From Paenibacillus tyrphae (GTDB lineage Bacteria > Bacillota > Bacilli > Paenibacillales > NBRC-103111): a DNA stretch of 64,000 bases. The stretch lies in the NCBI RefSeq assembly GCF_024158745.1, contig NZ_JAMZAW010000010.1, forward strand, positions 62,001 to 126,000, read 5' to 3'. Position numbers and translations under genes: made by a program. The notes under the pieces were generated by a model. The model did not search any database, was not told the origin of the DNA, and was given only the letters and a program-made list of their open reading frames with translations. Positions 43,187 through 51,590 of the stretch are shown piece after piece. The first letter of the stretch is position 1; each line of letters opens with the position of its first letter.

Positions 43187-44800
43187 TTACTTGTAAGGCT
43201 TGATTTCTTTGTCATACCATGTCAAAAATTCCGCATATTCCTGCTTTTGCGCTTTGTACAGGGCGTTTGCCTCTTCCTCTACCTTTTTGCCGCCCATCGC
43301 ATAATATTTCTCGACAAACTTATCGAATTCGTCGATGCTTTTCTTCCCGGAAATGATGCCGTAGAATACTTCGTCCCGCACTTTCTCGATATCCTTGATG
43401 TACTCCTTGAAGGCCGGGCGATCGTTCGTTTTGAACCGGACCACCAGCTCCCGCAGCGGCTTGGACGTCGCCTCGCCCTTCTTGAACAGGTCGATCACCT
43501 GCGGAATGTTGGAAATATTCGCTTCGTCCTTCCGGCTCAAGTACCAGGTGTAGTTGCCGATGCCGAGCTTGTTCTGCTCGTCCGGAGTCAGGAGCGATTG
43601 GAACTGGCCATTCTCCATCTTGTAATGCTCGCCTTCCTTGCCGAAGCTGACCAGCTTGAACGTTTCGGGGGAAGCGATCCGGTTCAGCACTTGAACCGCG
43701 CCCGCGGGATCCTTGGCCTTGCTGGTCACGCCGATGAAGCACCAGCCTCCGACCGCTTCGGGATAATCCGAGCTGAAGCCGTCCGGGCCTTTGACCGGCG
43801 GAATCGCGAGCAGCTCGCCCGAAGGGTTGTTCGCCTTGAACGATTTGTACAGCGTGCTGGACGGGTTGAAATAAGCGATCCAGCGGTAGAAGGAGCCGAC
43901 TTTGCCGCTTGCGGCGATTTCCTCGAACTTATTAGCGTCCGTATTGCTGATCGTCCGTGGATCGATGAGCCCTTCCTTATACATGCTCTGCAAAACTTTC
44001 AAAGCTTCTTTCGTCTGCGGAAGCACTGCGCCGTATTTGACCGTTCCGTCGGGTTGCACCATGAATTCGTTCGGAATCGACTTGTACGCGAAGAAAATCG
44101 GCGCGAACGTGCGGTATTCCGCCGAGCCTGCGATTCCCGGGCCGGACAAGCCGTACGTGTCGTCCTTGCCGTTGCCGTCGGGGTCTCGCTTGGTAAACGC
44201 TCTCAAAACTTCGATGTATTCATCCACCGTCGTCGGCACCTTCAGCCCGAGCTTATCGAGCCAGTCCTTGCGGATGATCGTTGTCATGGAGGTCGCTTCC
44301 GCTACGTCTCCCGGCAGGCGGTACATCTTCCCTTTTTCATAGGAGTAGAACATCGTTTCCGGAGAATAGTAACTCAAAATCGTCTTGCCGTGCTTCTGGA
44401 GGTAAGGAACGAGGTCGACGAGCGCGCCGGATTTTACCCAGTTCGTGTATTCCTTGTCCATGCCGTACCACCACTGAATGTCGGGCATGGTGCTTTTGTC
44501 GCTCATGTTCAAATTGATTTTCGTCTGCGCATCTTCCCATCCCGGCAGGAAAACGCTCTCAAGCGCAACCGGTTTTCCCAGCGCCTTCGTCAGATCCTCT
44601 TCCAACGCTTTTTCCGTCCAGGAATTCGGCGTTTTCGCGCCGCCCATCAAAGCCATCGAAAGATTAAGCGAAGCGTCTGACGGCTTGGACTGCCCGCTGC
44701 CGTCGGCGGAGCTCGCCGCCCCATTATTCCCACCGTTCTGGCAGGCAACGAGACTTGCGGTAAGGAATGCTACAGGAACAATAGCCTTTAACTTTTTCAA
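43187..44800 (-). CDS. Extracellular solute-binding lipoprotein (LplA type)
   Basis: The signal peptide ends in a lipobox (ASLVAC), so the 537-aa protein is membrane-anchored outside. The length and the pattern (SLNLSMALMGG, MPDIQWWYGMDKEYTNWVKSGALVDLVPYL, PEVG-like GFSSDYPEAVGG) are those of large family-1 binding proteins of Paenibacillus-type sugar transporters. The start is TTG with AGGAGGT upstream. Likely ligands are oligosaccharides cut by the glycosidase. Confidence 0.93.
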   Translation of the reverse strand: MKKLKAIVPVAFLTASLVACQNGGNNGAASSADGSGQSKPSDASLNLSMALMGGAKTPNSWTEKALEEDLTKALGKPVALESVFLPGWEDAQTKINLNMSDKSTMPDIQWWYGMDKEYTNWVKSGALVDLVPYLQKHGKTILSYYSPETMFYSYEKGKMYRLPGDVAEATSMTTIIRKDWLDKLGLKVPTTVDEYIEVLRAFTKRDPDGNGKDDTYGLSGPGIAGSAEYRTFAPIFFAYKSIPNEFMVQPDGTVKYGAVLPQTKEALKVLQSMYKEGLIDPRTISNTDANKFEEIAASGKVGSFYRWIAYFNPSSTLYKSFKANNPSGELLAIPPVKGPDGFSSDYPEAVGGWCFIGVTSKAKDPAGAVQVLNRIASPETFKLVSFGKEGEHYKMENGQFQSLLTPDEQNKLGIGNYTWYLSRKDEANISNIPQVIDLFKKGEATSKPLRELVVRFKTNDRPAFKEYIKDIEKVRDEVFYGIISGKKSIDEFDKFVEKYYAMGGKKVEEEANALYKAQKQEYAEFLTWYDKEIKPYK

Positions 44801-44852
44801 ATGGATGACCTCCTGTAAGAAGAGAATGTAAACCCTTACAACCCTACTAGGT

Positions 44853-44918
44853 TCATCATAAACAAAAAACGCAACATTGTAAACAATAATTTTACATTAT
44901 CATTTACATCGTTGCGTT
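44853..44918 (-). promoter_or_regulatory. Promoter and LacI-type operator of the sugar operon
   Basis: TGTAAA-N7-TTTACA (44876-44894) is a perfect palindrome whose downstream half is also the -35 box (TTTACA). TATGAT (44853-44858) follows at a 17-base spacing. The whole is framed by AAAACGCAAC (44864-44873) and GTTGCGTTTT (44909-44918), a perfect 10-bp inverted repeat. A repressor bound here would block RNA polymerase. Confidence 0.78.
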
Positions 44919-44951
44919 TTGTAATATTACAGTGTGCAAAATCACATTGAT

Positions 44952-46043
44952 CTAGGGGGAAACACTCGGGGCTGCCGCGACCGGCAAGGACGCAGGTACC
45001 GTCGAGGTTGAATCGTTGTAGATCACTTTCGTGCCCAGACGGACTAATTCGTAAGGCCGCGCAGGGTTGTTAATGCGCCACAGCAGCTCTTCGGCCGCGC
45101 GGCGGCCCCAATCCTTCTCGTCATAGTGCACGGTGGTCAGCGCAGGCGTGACAAAATCGGCATGCTCGGAATGATCGAACCCGGTCACGGCGATTTGCTC
45201 CGGCACCTGAAAGCCCTTGTTTCGCAAATATTGAATGACGCGGATGGCGATCGTATCGTTCGCGCAAACGAAAGCCGTCGGAAACGCTTCGAGGCGTTGG
45301 AATGCGTTTTCGATATCGTCGTAGTGATGATACTGCGACGGGTTGGGCCCGGTGGCGCAGTAGTCCGGCTCCAGAGTCAAGCCCGCGTCAAGCAACGCCC
45401 GTTTAAAGCCGAGCCACCGTTCCATAAACGACCGACAGCTGGTGATATCGCCTACGAAACCCAGATGACGGTGCCCCCGCCCGATCAGATGGGTCGTCAT
45501 ATCGTATACGCTGTCTTCGTTTTCCACTAGCAAAATATCGGCATACAGCGCGGAGAACGAAAGGTCCGGGCGGGCATCGAGAAACACTTTAGGCAAATCC
45601 ACGGAGGCCAGAAGATCGGTATATTCTTTGCTGAGATAGCCGCTGACGATCAAGCCGTTCACTGACCGGTTTACAACGCACGAAGGCAGCGAAAGCTTGG
45701 AAAGCTCGTCCGGTTTGATGAAGTCGAACAGCAGCTCGTAGCCGTTCTTGGCCGTGATCTCCTCGATCCCCTTGATGACTCCCATCCAGAAGCCGTTGTT
45801 GGCAGGGGTAAATATGTTCGTGATGAAAGCGATGCCGCCTCTGACCGTCGCGTTTGCTGCCTCTGTCTCCTCCGCTGCCGTTGCATCCACGGATTTGTAG
45901 CCGAGACTGGCGGCCGCTTCGCGCACCTTCTGCTTCGTCTGCTCGGAAACGCTTGCATGATTGTTGAGCGCCTTGGACACTGTATTTCGCGATATGCCGA
46001 GGAGCTTGGATATATCGTGGGTAGTCACTTTTTGTTTTTTCAT
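44952..46043 (-). CDS. LacI-family transcriptional regulator
   Basis: The 363-aa protein has the LacI HTH at its N-terminus (TTHDISKLLGISRNTVSKALN) and hinge helix, then a periplasmic-binding-protein-like sensor domain (GHRHLGFVGDITSCRSFMERWLGF; FVCANDTIAIRVIQYL; TVHYDEKDWGRRAAEELL). It lies upstream of the sugar operon in the same direction and probably represses it through the operator at 44876. The C-terminal ~15 residues are low-complexity (Pro/Ala/Ser). Confidence 0.95.
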   Translation of the reverse strand: MKKQKVTTHDISKLLGISRNTVSKALNNHASVSEQTKQKVREAAASLGYKSVDATAAEETEAANATVRGGIAFITNIFTPANNGFWMGVIKGIEEITAKNGYELLFDFIKPDELSKLSLPSCVVNRSVNGLIVSGYLSKEYTDLLASVDLPKVFLDARPDLSFSALYADILLVENEDSVYDMTTHLIGRGHRHLGFVGDITSCRSFMERWLGFKRALLDAGLTLEPDYCATGPNPSQYHHYDDIENAFQRLEAFPTAFVCANDTIAIRVIQYLRNKGFQVPEQIAVTGFDHSEHADFVTPALTTVHYDEKDWGRRAAEELLWRINNPARPYELVRLGTKVIYNDSTSTVPASLPVAAAPSVSP

Positions 46044-46098
46044 CGGATCTCTCTTTCTTCCCCGTAATACGAACCATTTTTTAGTCTATTCCTTTAAA

Positions 46099-46161
46099 AT
46101 TGTATGATTTGCCTTCTTTTTTGTCAACTTATTTTGTAAACTTAATGCATCATTTTGTAAA
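46099..46161 (-). promoter_or_regulatory. Promoter of the LacI gene with upstream direct repeats
   Basis: TTGACA (46122-46127) and TACAAT (46099-46104) are 17 bases apart. Two identical ATTTTGTAAA sequences lie directly upstream at 46131-46140 and 46152-46161, 21 bases apart or two helical turns, so a protein could bind both on one face. Confidence 0.75.
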
Positions 46162-46236
46162 GCTCATGCATGAGTTTTGGACCCTGCCCCGTGTCATGTT
46201 TTATAATAAAGCTACAAATATTTGCAGGAGGAGCTT

Positions 46237-47181
46237 ATGGACAAGATCCCAATCATTTTAAAAGAACATTATAATCTGGATGCTGCTAACATTTTACCAC
46301 AACGGGGCGGCTGGGCGGCACTTGCCTTTAAAGTATACAGCGGCAACCATGCCTTCTTCTTGAAGGTTTACGAAAAAAGCCGGGCGTCGACTCCGAAATG
46401 GACGGCACTCATCGATCAATACGTGCCGATCACGATATGGCTTATGCAGTATAGCGGCTTGAAAGGCAAGCTTCCCGTACCCGTGCCAACCAAAACCGGC
46501 GCTTACAAATGTGAAGATGACGAAGGGATTTATTTGCTGTATGAATATATCGAAGGAGAAACGATTGGCGATAAAGCTTTAACCGCGGAGCAGGTTGGCG
46601 AGCTCTCGAACATGATCGCGGAGCTTCATTTGTACGGAGAAGAAATCCCGATGGAAACGAAGGCGATTAAGGAAGACTTTACTGTTCCGTTTTGGCCGCA
46701 GCTAAGGAATACGTTGGAACGGGAGGTTCACGAGCTTCCTCCTGACGTAAGGGAATTGATAACCCCTCACCTGAAACAATTGAATGGACTGGCGGATACC
46801 GTAGAAAAGCTGTCTGCCGATTTGAGGAGCAGGAACTTAAGAATGGCCCTGTGCCATACCGATCTTCACCCTTGGAATCTGATGCAAGCCGGCCGGCAGC
46901 TGATACTGATTGACTGGGAAGGGCTGAAATTGGCGCCTGTCGAAGCCGATCTCATGTTTCTAGTTGACGAGCCTTATTATCATGATTTTGTACAGATCTA
47001 CCGGAAGGTGCATAACGATTTTGCAATCAACCCCGATGTGCTGCAATTTTATCGGTACAGACGCAAATTGGAGGATATCTGGGAATTTATGGAGCAGCTC
47101 TTGTTTGACCGGCAAGAGGCGCAGGAACGGACGGCGACACTCAACCATTTGAGCAAAGAATTAAATGAAATAACCGGATAA
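46237..47181 (+). CDS. Aminoglycoside/choline-type phosphotransferase (APH family)
   Basis: The 314-aa cytoplasmic kinase-fold protein has the catalytic loop CHTDLHPWNLM and the metal motif LIDWEGLKLAPVEADLMF, typical of APH family members, with resemblance to spectinomycin 9-phosphotransferase-type proteins. The ATG at 46237 follows AGGAGG. The substrate (antibiotic, sugar or choline) is not evident. It is divergent from the LacI gene and shares its promoter region. Confidence 0.9.
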   Translation: MDKIPIILKEHYNLDAANILPQRGGWAALAFKVYSGNHAFFLKVYEKSRASTPKWTALIDQYVPITIWLMQYSGLKGKLPVPVPTKTGAYKCEDDEGIYLLYEYIEGETIGDKALTAEQVGELSNMIAELHLYGEEIPMETKAIKEDFTVPFWPQLRNTLEREVHELPPDVRELITPHLKQLNGLADTVEKLSADLRSRNLRMALCHTDLHPWNLMQAGRQLILIDWEGLKLAPVEADLMFLVDEPYYHDFVQIYRKVHNDFAINPDVLQFYRYRRKLEDIWEFMEQLLFDRQEAQERTATLNHLSKELNEITG

Positions 47182-47298
47182 TTGCTACAAAACAAAAAAA
47201 GAGGATTAGCCCTGCAAGGGGGAGCGCGCTTGCTCTGCGCAAGCCTTTCCCTCCTCCCTTGCGTTCTATCCCCTCTTCGTAAACCGGTGCTAAGCGCC

Positions 47299-47853
47299 TT
47301 ATTCAAACATCAGATACCAGTAGATCGCGATTTCATCGCTTTGTTTATCGATGCCTTTGTAGACGTAAGAATCGAACCCGCCGATGACGAAACCGCAGCT
47401 TTCGTAGAACTTGCATGCGCGGACGTTGTTGCTTTGCGTCTCCAGCATGATTCCCGGCATGCCGCCGTCCTTCGCCCAGCGCTTCGCCTGCTCGATCAGC
47501 TTGCGGCCGATACCGTATCCTCTGTAGCGGGCCTCGACTTTGATATCTTCGATATAGGCATACTTGTTCCAGTTTCGTTTCAAAATCATATGCCCAGCGA
47601 CATCGTTGTCAGCGAATGCCAGATAGACGATTTGGTCCGGGTTGCCGATGTAATCCGGATAATCCGCTTCCGCCTCTTCTTCCAACGGTTCGTCGGCGTA
47701 GCTTTTCTGATAAGCGGGTATCTCTTTCACCGTATAGCCGATTCGCTGTCCCGTTAATGACAGGACAAGGGTAGAATCCACGATAAAGCTTCCGTCGAGG
47801 TCCATCCATCGTTCTCCGTCCCCGGCCGTCAGTTCTCTGATCAAAATATCCAT
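47299..47853 (-). CDS. GNAT acetyltransferase, streptothricin acetyltransferase (SatA)-like
   Basis: The 184-aa protein has the acetyl-CoA loop ARYRGYGIGRKLIEQAKRWA and the C-terminal SatA/YyaR pattern FYESCGFVIGGFDSYVYKG ... EIAIYWYL. Such enzymes inactivate streptothricin by acetylating its beta-lysine group. The ATG follows GGGAGG seven bases upstream. A short leader ORF lies 64 bases before it. Function is inferred by family; no antibiotic cluster for streptothricin is nearby. Confidence 0.9.
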   Translation of the reverse strand: MDILIRELTAGDGERWMDLDGSFIVDSTLVLSLTGQRIGYTVKEIPAYQKSYADEPLEEEAEADYPDYIGNPDQIVYLAFADNDVAGHMILKRNWNKYAYIEDIKVEARYRGYGIGRKLIEQAKRWAKDGGMPGIMLETQSNNVRACKFYESCGFVIGGFDSYVYKGIDKQSDEIAIYWYLMFE

Positions 47854-47916
47854 ATTCGTCCTCCCAAGCTAAAGTTGTATAAGATGGCGAATAGGATGCG
47901 GCGGGGGACCTCGGAC

Positions 47917-47943
47917 TTAACGGAACACATATTTCTCTTTCAT
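47917..47943 (-). CDS. Candidate 8-codon leader ORF upstream of the SatA-like gene
   Basis: MKEKYVFR then stop, with CGGGAGG nine bases before its ATG and the palindrome GGACATGTCC between. Short leaders of this kind control antibiotic-resistance genes by ribosome stalling or translation attenuation; here a direct mechanism is not evident. Confidence 0.4.
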   Translation of the reverse strand: MKEKYVFR

Positions 47944-47987
47944 GGACATGTCCTCCCGGTAAGATTTTAAATCATTATACAATAGCC

Positions 47988-48181
47988 TGTTGAGAAAGTC
48001 GTTTCGCGTATAAAACTCTCTGCATACGCCGGTGGGGTATATCCCTCCAGCCGCTCTTGAAACCCGTGAATTTGATTAGAATTAGTGGTATTTTCACGGG
48101 TTTCAACGGCGGACGTAAACTCTTACGGGATATACCCCACCTCTATTTGTCTGAGTTTTACTACTTCCAGGTTTCTCAACA
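47988..48181. repeat. Hairpin-rich intergenic repeat, copy 2
   Basis: Ends are a 10-bp terminal inverted repeat, TGTTGAGAAA and TTTCTCAACA. Inside, GGTGGGGTATATCCC pairs perfectly with GGGATATACCCCACC, and TTGAAACCCGTGAA with TTCACGGGTTTCAA. Relative to copy 1 the stem pair C-G has become T-A on both arms, a compensatory change. No ORF is seen. It lies between the SatA-like gene and a pseudogene. Confidence 0.9.
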
Positions 48182-48195
48182 CTCTGCTTTTATTA

Positions 48196-49110
48196 AACAT
48201 TATACAATCTTTGTTCACGTGCAAACAATGTCCAATCCTTCGGGACGCTTAGGCATGCCCAAAAAGCGGCATTGGATCGGACGAAATCTCCGAACGATCT
48301 CGGCGGACGCCCGGTCAGGCGCTCCACAACGTCGTAACCAGATCCTCCGTTCCGTCCTCGTTAATCGCTTGATCCCAGCCTGCCAGGAAGAAGGCATAAT
48401 CTTCGGGCATTCCGGCTTGGATGAATCCGGCGGCGAGCTGTTCTGTATCCGTATGCACATGCCGAATCGTCAAACCCGCGGCTGAGCCGATCATCTCCCC
48501 CGCCTCCGCATAGGTTAGTGACTGCGGACCGGTGATGATGTGATCGGTATTATGCGGCTGCTCATCGATTAACGCCCGTACCCCTACCTCCGCAATATCG
48601 TCGGCGTCGACGAATCCGACACGGCCGGTGCCCGTGGCGGTGACGATGATTCCGTCGCTTTTGATGGTTGCCCCGTGCTGACGCTCCGTAAAATTTTGCA
48701 TGAAGTACGACGGGCGAAGCACCGCCCACTCCGTCACCATCCGGCGCAGCTCACGGTGCACCTTGCCGAACACAGGCCCGTCTTCAGACACGGAAGCGCT
48801 GCTCAATAAGACGATCCGGCGCACCCCCGATTTTACGGCTTTATCCAGAAAGGGAAGCATGATGGTGAACGGTTCCATCACGGCGACAGGCCCAACCAAA
48901 TAAATGTTGTCCACGTCTTTTAAGGCCGGATCGAAAGTACTCTCGTCGAACCAGTCGAAATACGCGTGCTCGGTAAAGCTCAGACTTCCCTTCGAGCTCC
49001 TGGTATAACCGTCGGAAGAGTAAGGAAAATTCAAACACGACGTTCTCGTCGAACAGCTAGATCCAGCGATCTATGTCTTTTTCGACCAAAGTTTTCATAA
49101 AGGTGTCCCG
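48196..49110 (-). pseudogene. Composite pseudogene: SnoaL-like start joined to a frameshifted NmrA-like NAD(P)-binding protein
   Basis: On the minus strand, 49110 to about 48980 encodes a SnoaL-like segment (DTFMKTLVEKDIDRWI, stop, LFDENVVFEF, then a shifted frame). From about 48975 the frame reads DWFDESTFDPALKDVDNIYLVGP, GVRRIVLLSS and VGFVDADDIAEVGVRAL, an NmrA/azoreductase-like SDR without its N-terminal Rossmann glycines. Near 48330 a one-base change shifts the frame so the usual tail (VERLTGRPPRSFGDFVR) is read out of frame. Two or more lesions plus a deletion join make it non-functional. Confidence 0.75.
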
Positions 49111-49347
49111 ACAGCAAAACGCAGATTTACAACGTTTAGAAGTTCCGGACACAATATCAGCCGGTTTTCGCCACGATAATGGTCTAACGGGCATTGGAAA
49201 AGTTGGTTATTTAATAATCATAAGGTCCCTTTAGTTTTTTAAGACCAGAAAAATTCCAATTTATTCATGCATAAAGTGGGGCATAACTTCTTTTCCTTTT
49301 GCAAAAAATTGTAATGGAATTAAAACGACCATCAGGAGGCAACAACG

Positions 49348-50967
49348 ATGCCAGAACCAATAGTCAAACCAGAACCAATAGTCAAATTTGAAACAAATGG
49401 AAAAGCATCTATTCTGAACTATGATGTACCAGAGCCGACTACTTATACTGGAACAAATTGTATAAATCTCGCGTTCGATGGAGATATATTTATTCCGGGA
49501 CCTAGCATTACCGATCCGCCACGAAGAAGCGACTTTAAGGACGGTGGCCCAGATGTTCAACAAGTTGTGCGTGATGCCCTGCAATCAGGGTATTTTCCAT
49601 TGAAATATTTTCCAAATGTGAAAGTTGCTACGAACTCTTTGGCGATACACGCAACCGAAAACAGTCCAGAAACACTTTCCAAGACAGCATCTACCTCATT
49701 AGTTTCGGTTGGTGAACGTTTGCATTTAAGGAATGTTATGGCCAAAATTGATCCTGCAGTTGTCGCATCTCGTATTCTAAATGGGGAACGATTGAACATC
49801 TATCAGAATTTGTATGGGACATATGAGTATAATTTTATCACGCCACCCAAACAAACAGATCCGCGCCTAATGATCGTCGAAATTTATAGACTAACTTCTT
49901 TCGCCGGAGATTATGGAGCAGGACGAACAATTAAAACATTCTCGCTACTTCCAGGCGAACGCACAAAAATGACGATCAAAACGTACCGCAAAACTGAAAC
50001 GGAAGAGAAACGCGCATCGAGTATTCTCGATTCGTTTACAGAAGAAAGCGCTAAATCTTTCGAGGATAACGTGCTGTCTGAACGGTCAGATAAGAGAAAT
50101 TCTAGTGAGAATTTTGAATATCATGTTGAAGCGGAAGCAAACGCCTCCTGGGGATGGGGAAGCGCCAAAATATCGGGAGGTGTGAAAGGCGGTTCCAATT
50201 CTGCCAGAGAAGAATTTGCAAAAAACGTCTCAAATGCCACCCAAAAGCATTCATCTAAAGCTTCAGCCAAACGTGATGTACAAATTAACACGAGCTTTGA
50301 ATCAAAGGTAACCACAGGTGAAGAAACTACCATCGAACGTCAGTTGGAGAACATTAATGTCAGCCGTACACTGAATTTTGTTTTTCGACAGATGAATCAG
50401 CAATTTATAACCTTACTTCACTTAGTGGATATTCGTGTCGCATTTTTTAATGGGTTCGCTGAATCACGCCGGGAATATCCACTCACTCAACTCGACGATT
50501 TGTTAGAAGAAGTGGTTAAGGATACCGAACGGGAAAAAGTACGGCAAGTAATAATAGACGAACTGACACACATTTTTGATTACCAAGATAATGTTCATTC
50601 AATTATCGAGAAAAAAAATTACCCAGAAAGTGAGAAACACTATTATCGTGTAAAAAAAGAGATGACGTCCACATATAAAGGTAAAACAGTGCCCGGCATC
50701 ATCTTGTCCGCAAAAGAAATAGTGATGCGAACGGATGGTATTATTGTTGAAGCATTGCTCGGCCAGGGGGACGCACTTGATAATTATTCTCACGGACTCC
50801 AAGATGAAACGGTACGAGAAAAAAAATTGGCAAACGAGTTGGCTCAAGCAGAATTGCTTCGTGAACAATTGGCACAAAAGATTGTTACTACTAAAGACGA
50901 TAATGCTGCAAAATTGTATGAAAAAATATTTCCATGTTGTAAAAAGAAAGAAGATCAACCACAATGA
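49348..50967 (+). CDS. Unknown 539-aa protein, first gene of an AT-rich two-gene unit
   Basis: Family not recognised. There is no signal peptide or membrane helix. Residues 1-90 are proline-rich at the start (MPEPIVKPEPIVK). A folded middle (about 140-220; LASLLPGERT-like FSLLPGERTKMTIKTYRK) is followed by a Ser/Thr/Lys-rich, Gly-containing stretch (about 265-330; WGWGSAKISGGVKGGSNSA) that could form amphipathic strands, then a helical C-terminus with a predicted coiled coil (about 485-525) and a final CCKKKE. GGAGG lies eight bases before the ATG. Codon and base use are more AT-rich than the surroundings, suggesting transfer. It overlaps the next gene by ATGA. Confidence 0.8.
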   Translation: MPEPIVKPEPIVKFETNGKASILNYDVPEPTTYTGTNCINLAFDGDIFIPGPSITDPPRRSDFKDGGPDVQQVVRDALQSGYFPLKYFPNVKVATNSLAIHATENSPETLSKTASTSLVSVGERLHLRNVMAKIDPAVVASRILNGERLNIYQNLYGTYEYNFITPPKQTDPRLMIVEIYRLTSFAGDYGAGRTIKTFSLLPGERTKMTIKTYRKTETEEKRASSILDSFTEESAKSFEDNVLSERSDKRNSSENFEYHVEAEANASWGWGSAKISGGVKGGSNSAREEFAKNVSNATQKHSSKASAKRDVQINTSFESKVTTGEETTIERQLENINVSRTLNFVFRQMNQQFITLLHLVDIRVAFFNGFAESRREYPLTQLDDLLEEVVKDTEREKVRQVIIDELTHIFDYQDNVHSIIEKKNYPESEKHYYRVKKEMTSTYKGKTVPGIILSAKEIVMRTDGIIVEALLGQGDALDNYSHGLQDETVREKKLANELAQAELLREQLAQKIVTTKDDNAAKLYEKIFPCCKKKEDQPQ

Positions 50968-51590
50968 GCGGGGATAGCCGGATTACTCCCGTGTCTCCTC
51001 TCGGTCTCATGAATCGAATATTAAATACGTCCATGCTTTCGCCAGCTCCTTTCTCAAGCTCATCCTCACCAGCAAGTTATTCTGTAAAGCTCGTTGATCA
51101 TACTGGTAGTGACGCGAGTTGGTTAGATGGCCTCGAGAAGAAAATTCAAAGCGTATTTGACGAATGTATGAAAGGGTCATCCCACAATGTTGTTGTGTCA
51201 TGGGGAAAAGGAGTGGCAACCGATAATTTAGTCCTCCATTTCGTACAGGATGTTGACCATTCGTATATCCAACAGAAAATGCCCGGCGCCCCCATCAAAG
51301 AGGATATCGGGGGCCATACGCGAACACAGGGTAAGGTAGTGGGTTCAGAAATCTACAAACTCGCTGGCCCTAGAGGCGACCGCCGTCAACACACTTACAC
51401 GGGTTATTCCAAGATAGCCCTTCACGAGTCGTTGCACAACTTGTATAACTGGTGGAGCGAATCCCAACTGCACGGACCCCTCGGCGGAGGCGGCTTGGCG
51501 GCCGCGGTCCCGCAACTTCCTCCGACAGCTTTGAACAAGGAATTGATACAAAGAGGGCTGAACATCAAAACAAAAGACCAGCTCCTGTAA
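50964..51590 (+). CDS. Unknown 208-aa protein with an HExxH metallopeptidase-like motif
   Basis: Family not recognised. The motif ALHESLHNLYNW (HExxH, near residue 153) fits a zincin active-site helix; a third ligand is not obvious, although H-rich GHTRTQG and HGPLGGGG segments lie around it. The N-terminal 45 residues are Ser/Pro-rich and probably disordered; no signal peptide was seen. It is coupled to the 539-aa gene by ATGA, so the two proteins are likely partners, for example effector and carrier or peptidase and substrate (inference). Confidence 0.75.
   Translation: MSGDSRITPVSPLGLMNRILNTSMLSPAPFSSSSSPASYSVKLVDHTGSDASWLDGLEKKIQSVFDECMKGSSHNVVVSWGKGVATDNLVLHFVQDVDHSYIQQKMPGAPIKEDIGGHTRTQGKVVGSEIYKLAGPRGDRRQHTYTGYSKIALHESLHNLYNWWSESQLHGPLGGGGLAAAVPQLPPTALNKELIQRGLNIKTKDQLL

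Noticed and set aside
43247..44680. A 477-codon plus-strand open frame
   Set aside because: It mirrors the solute-binding lipoprotein gene and has no start signal or domain.
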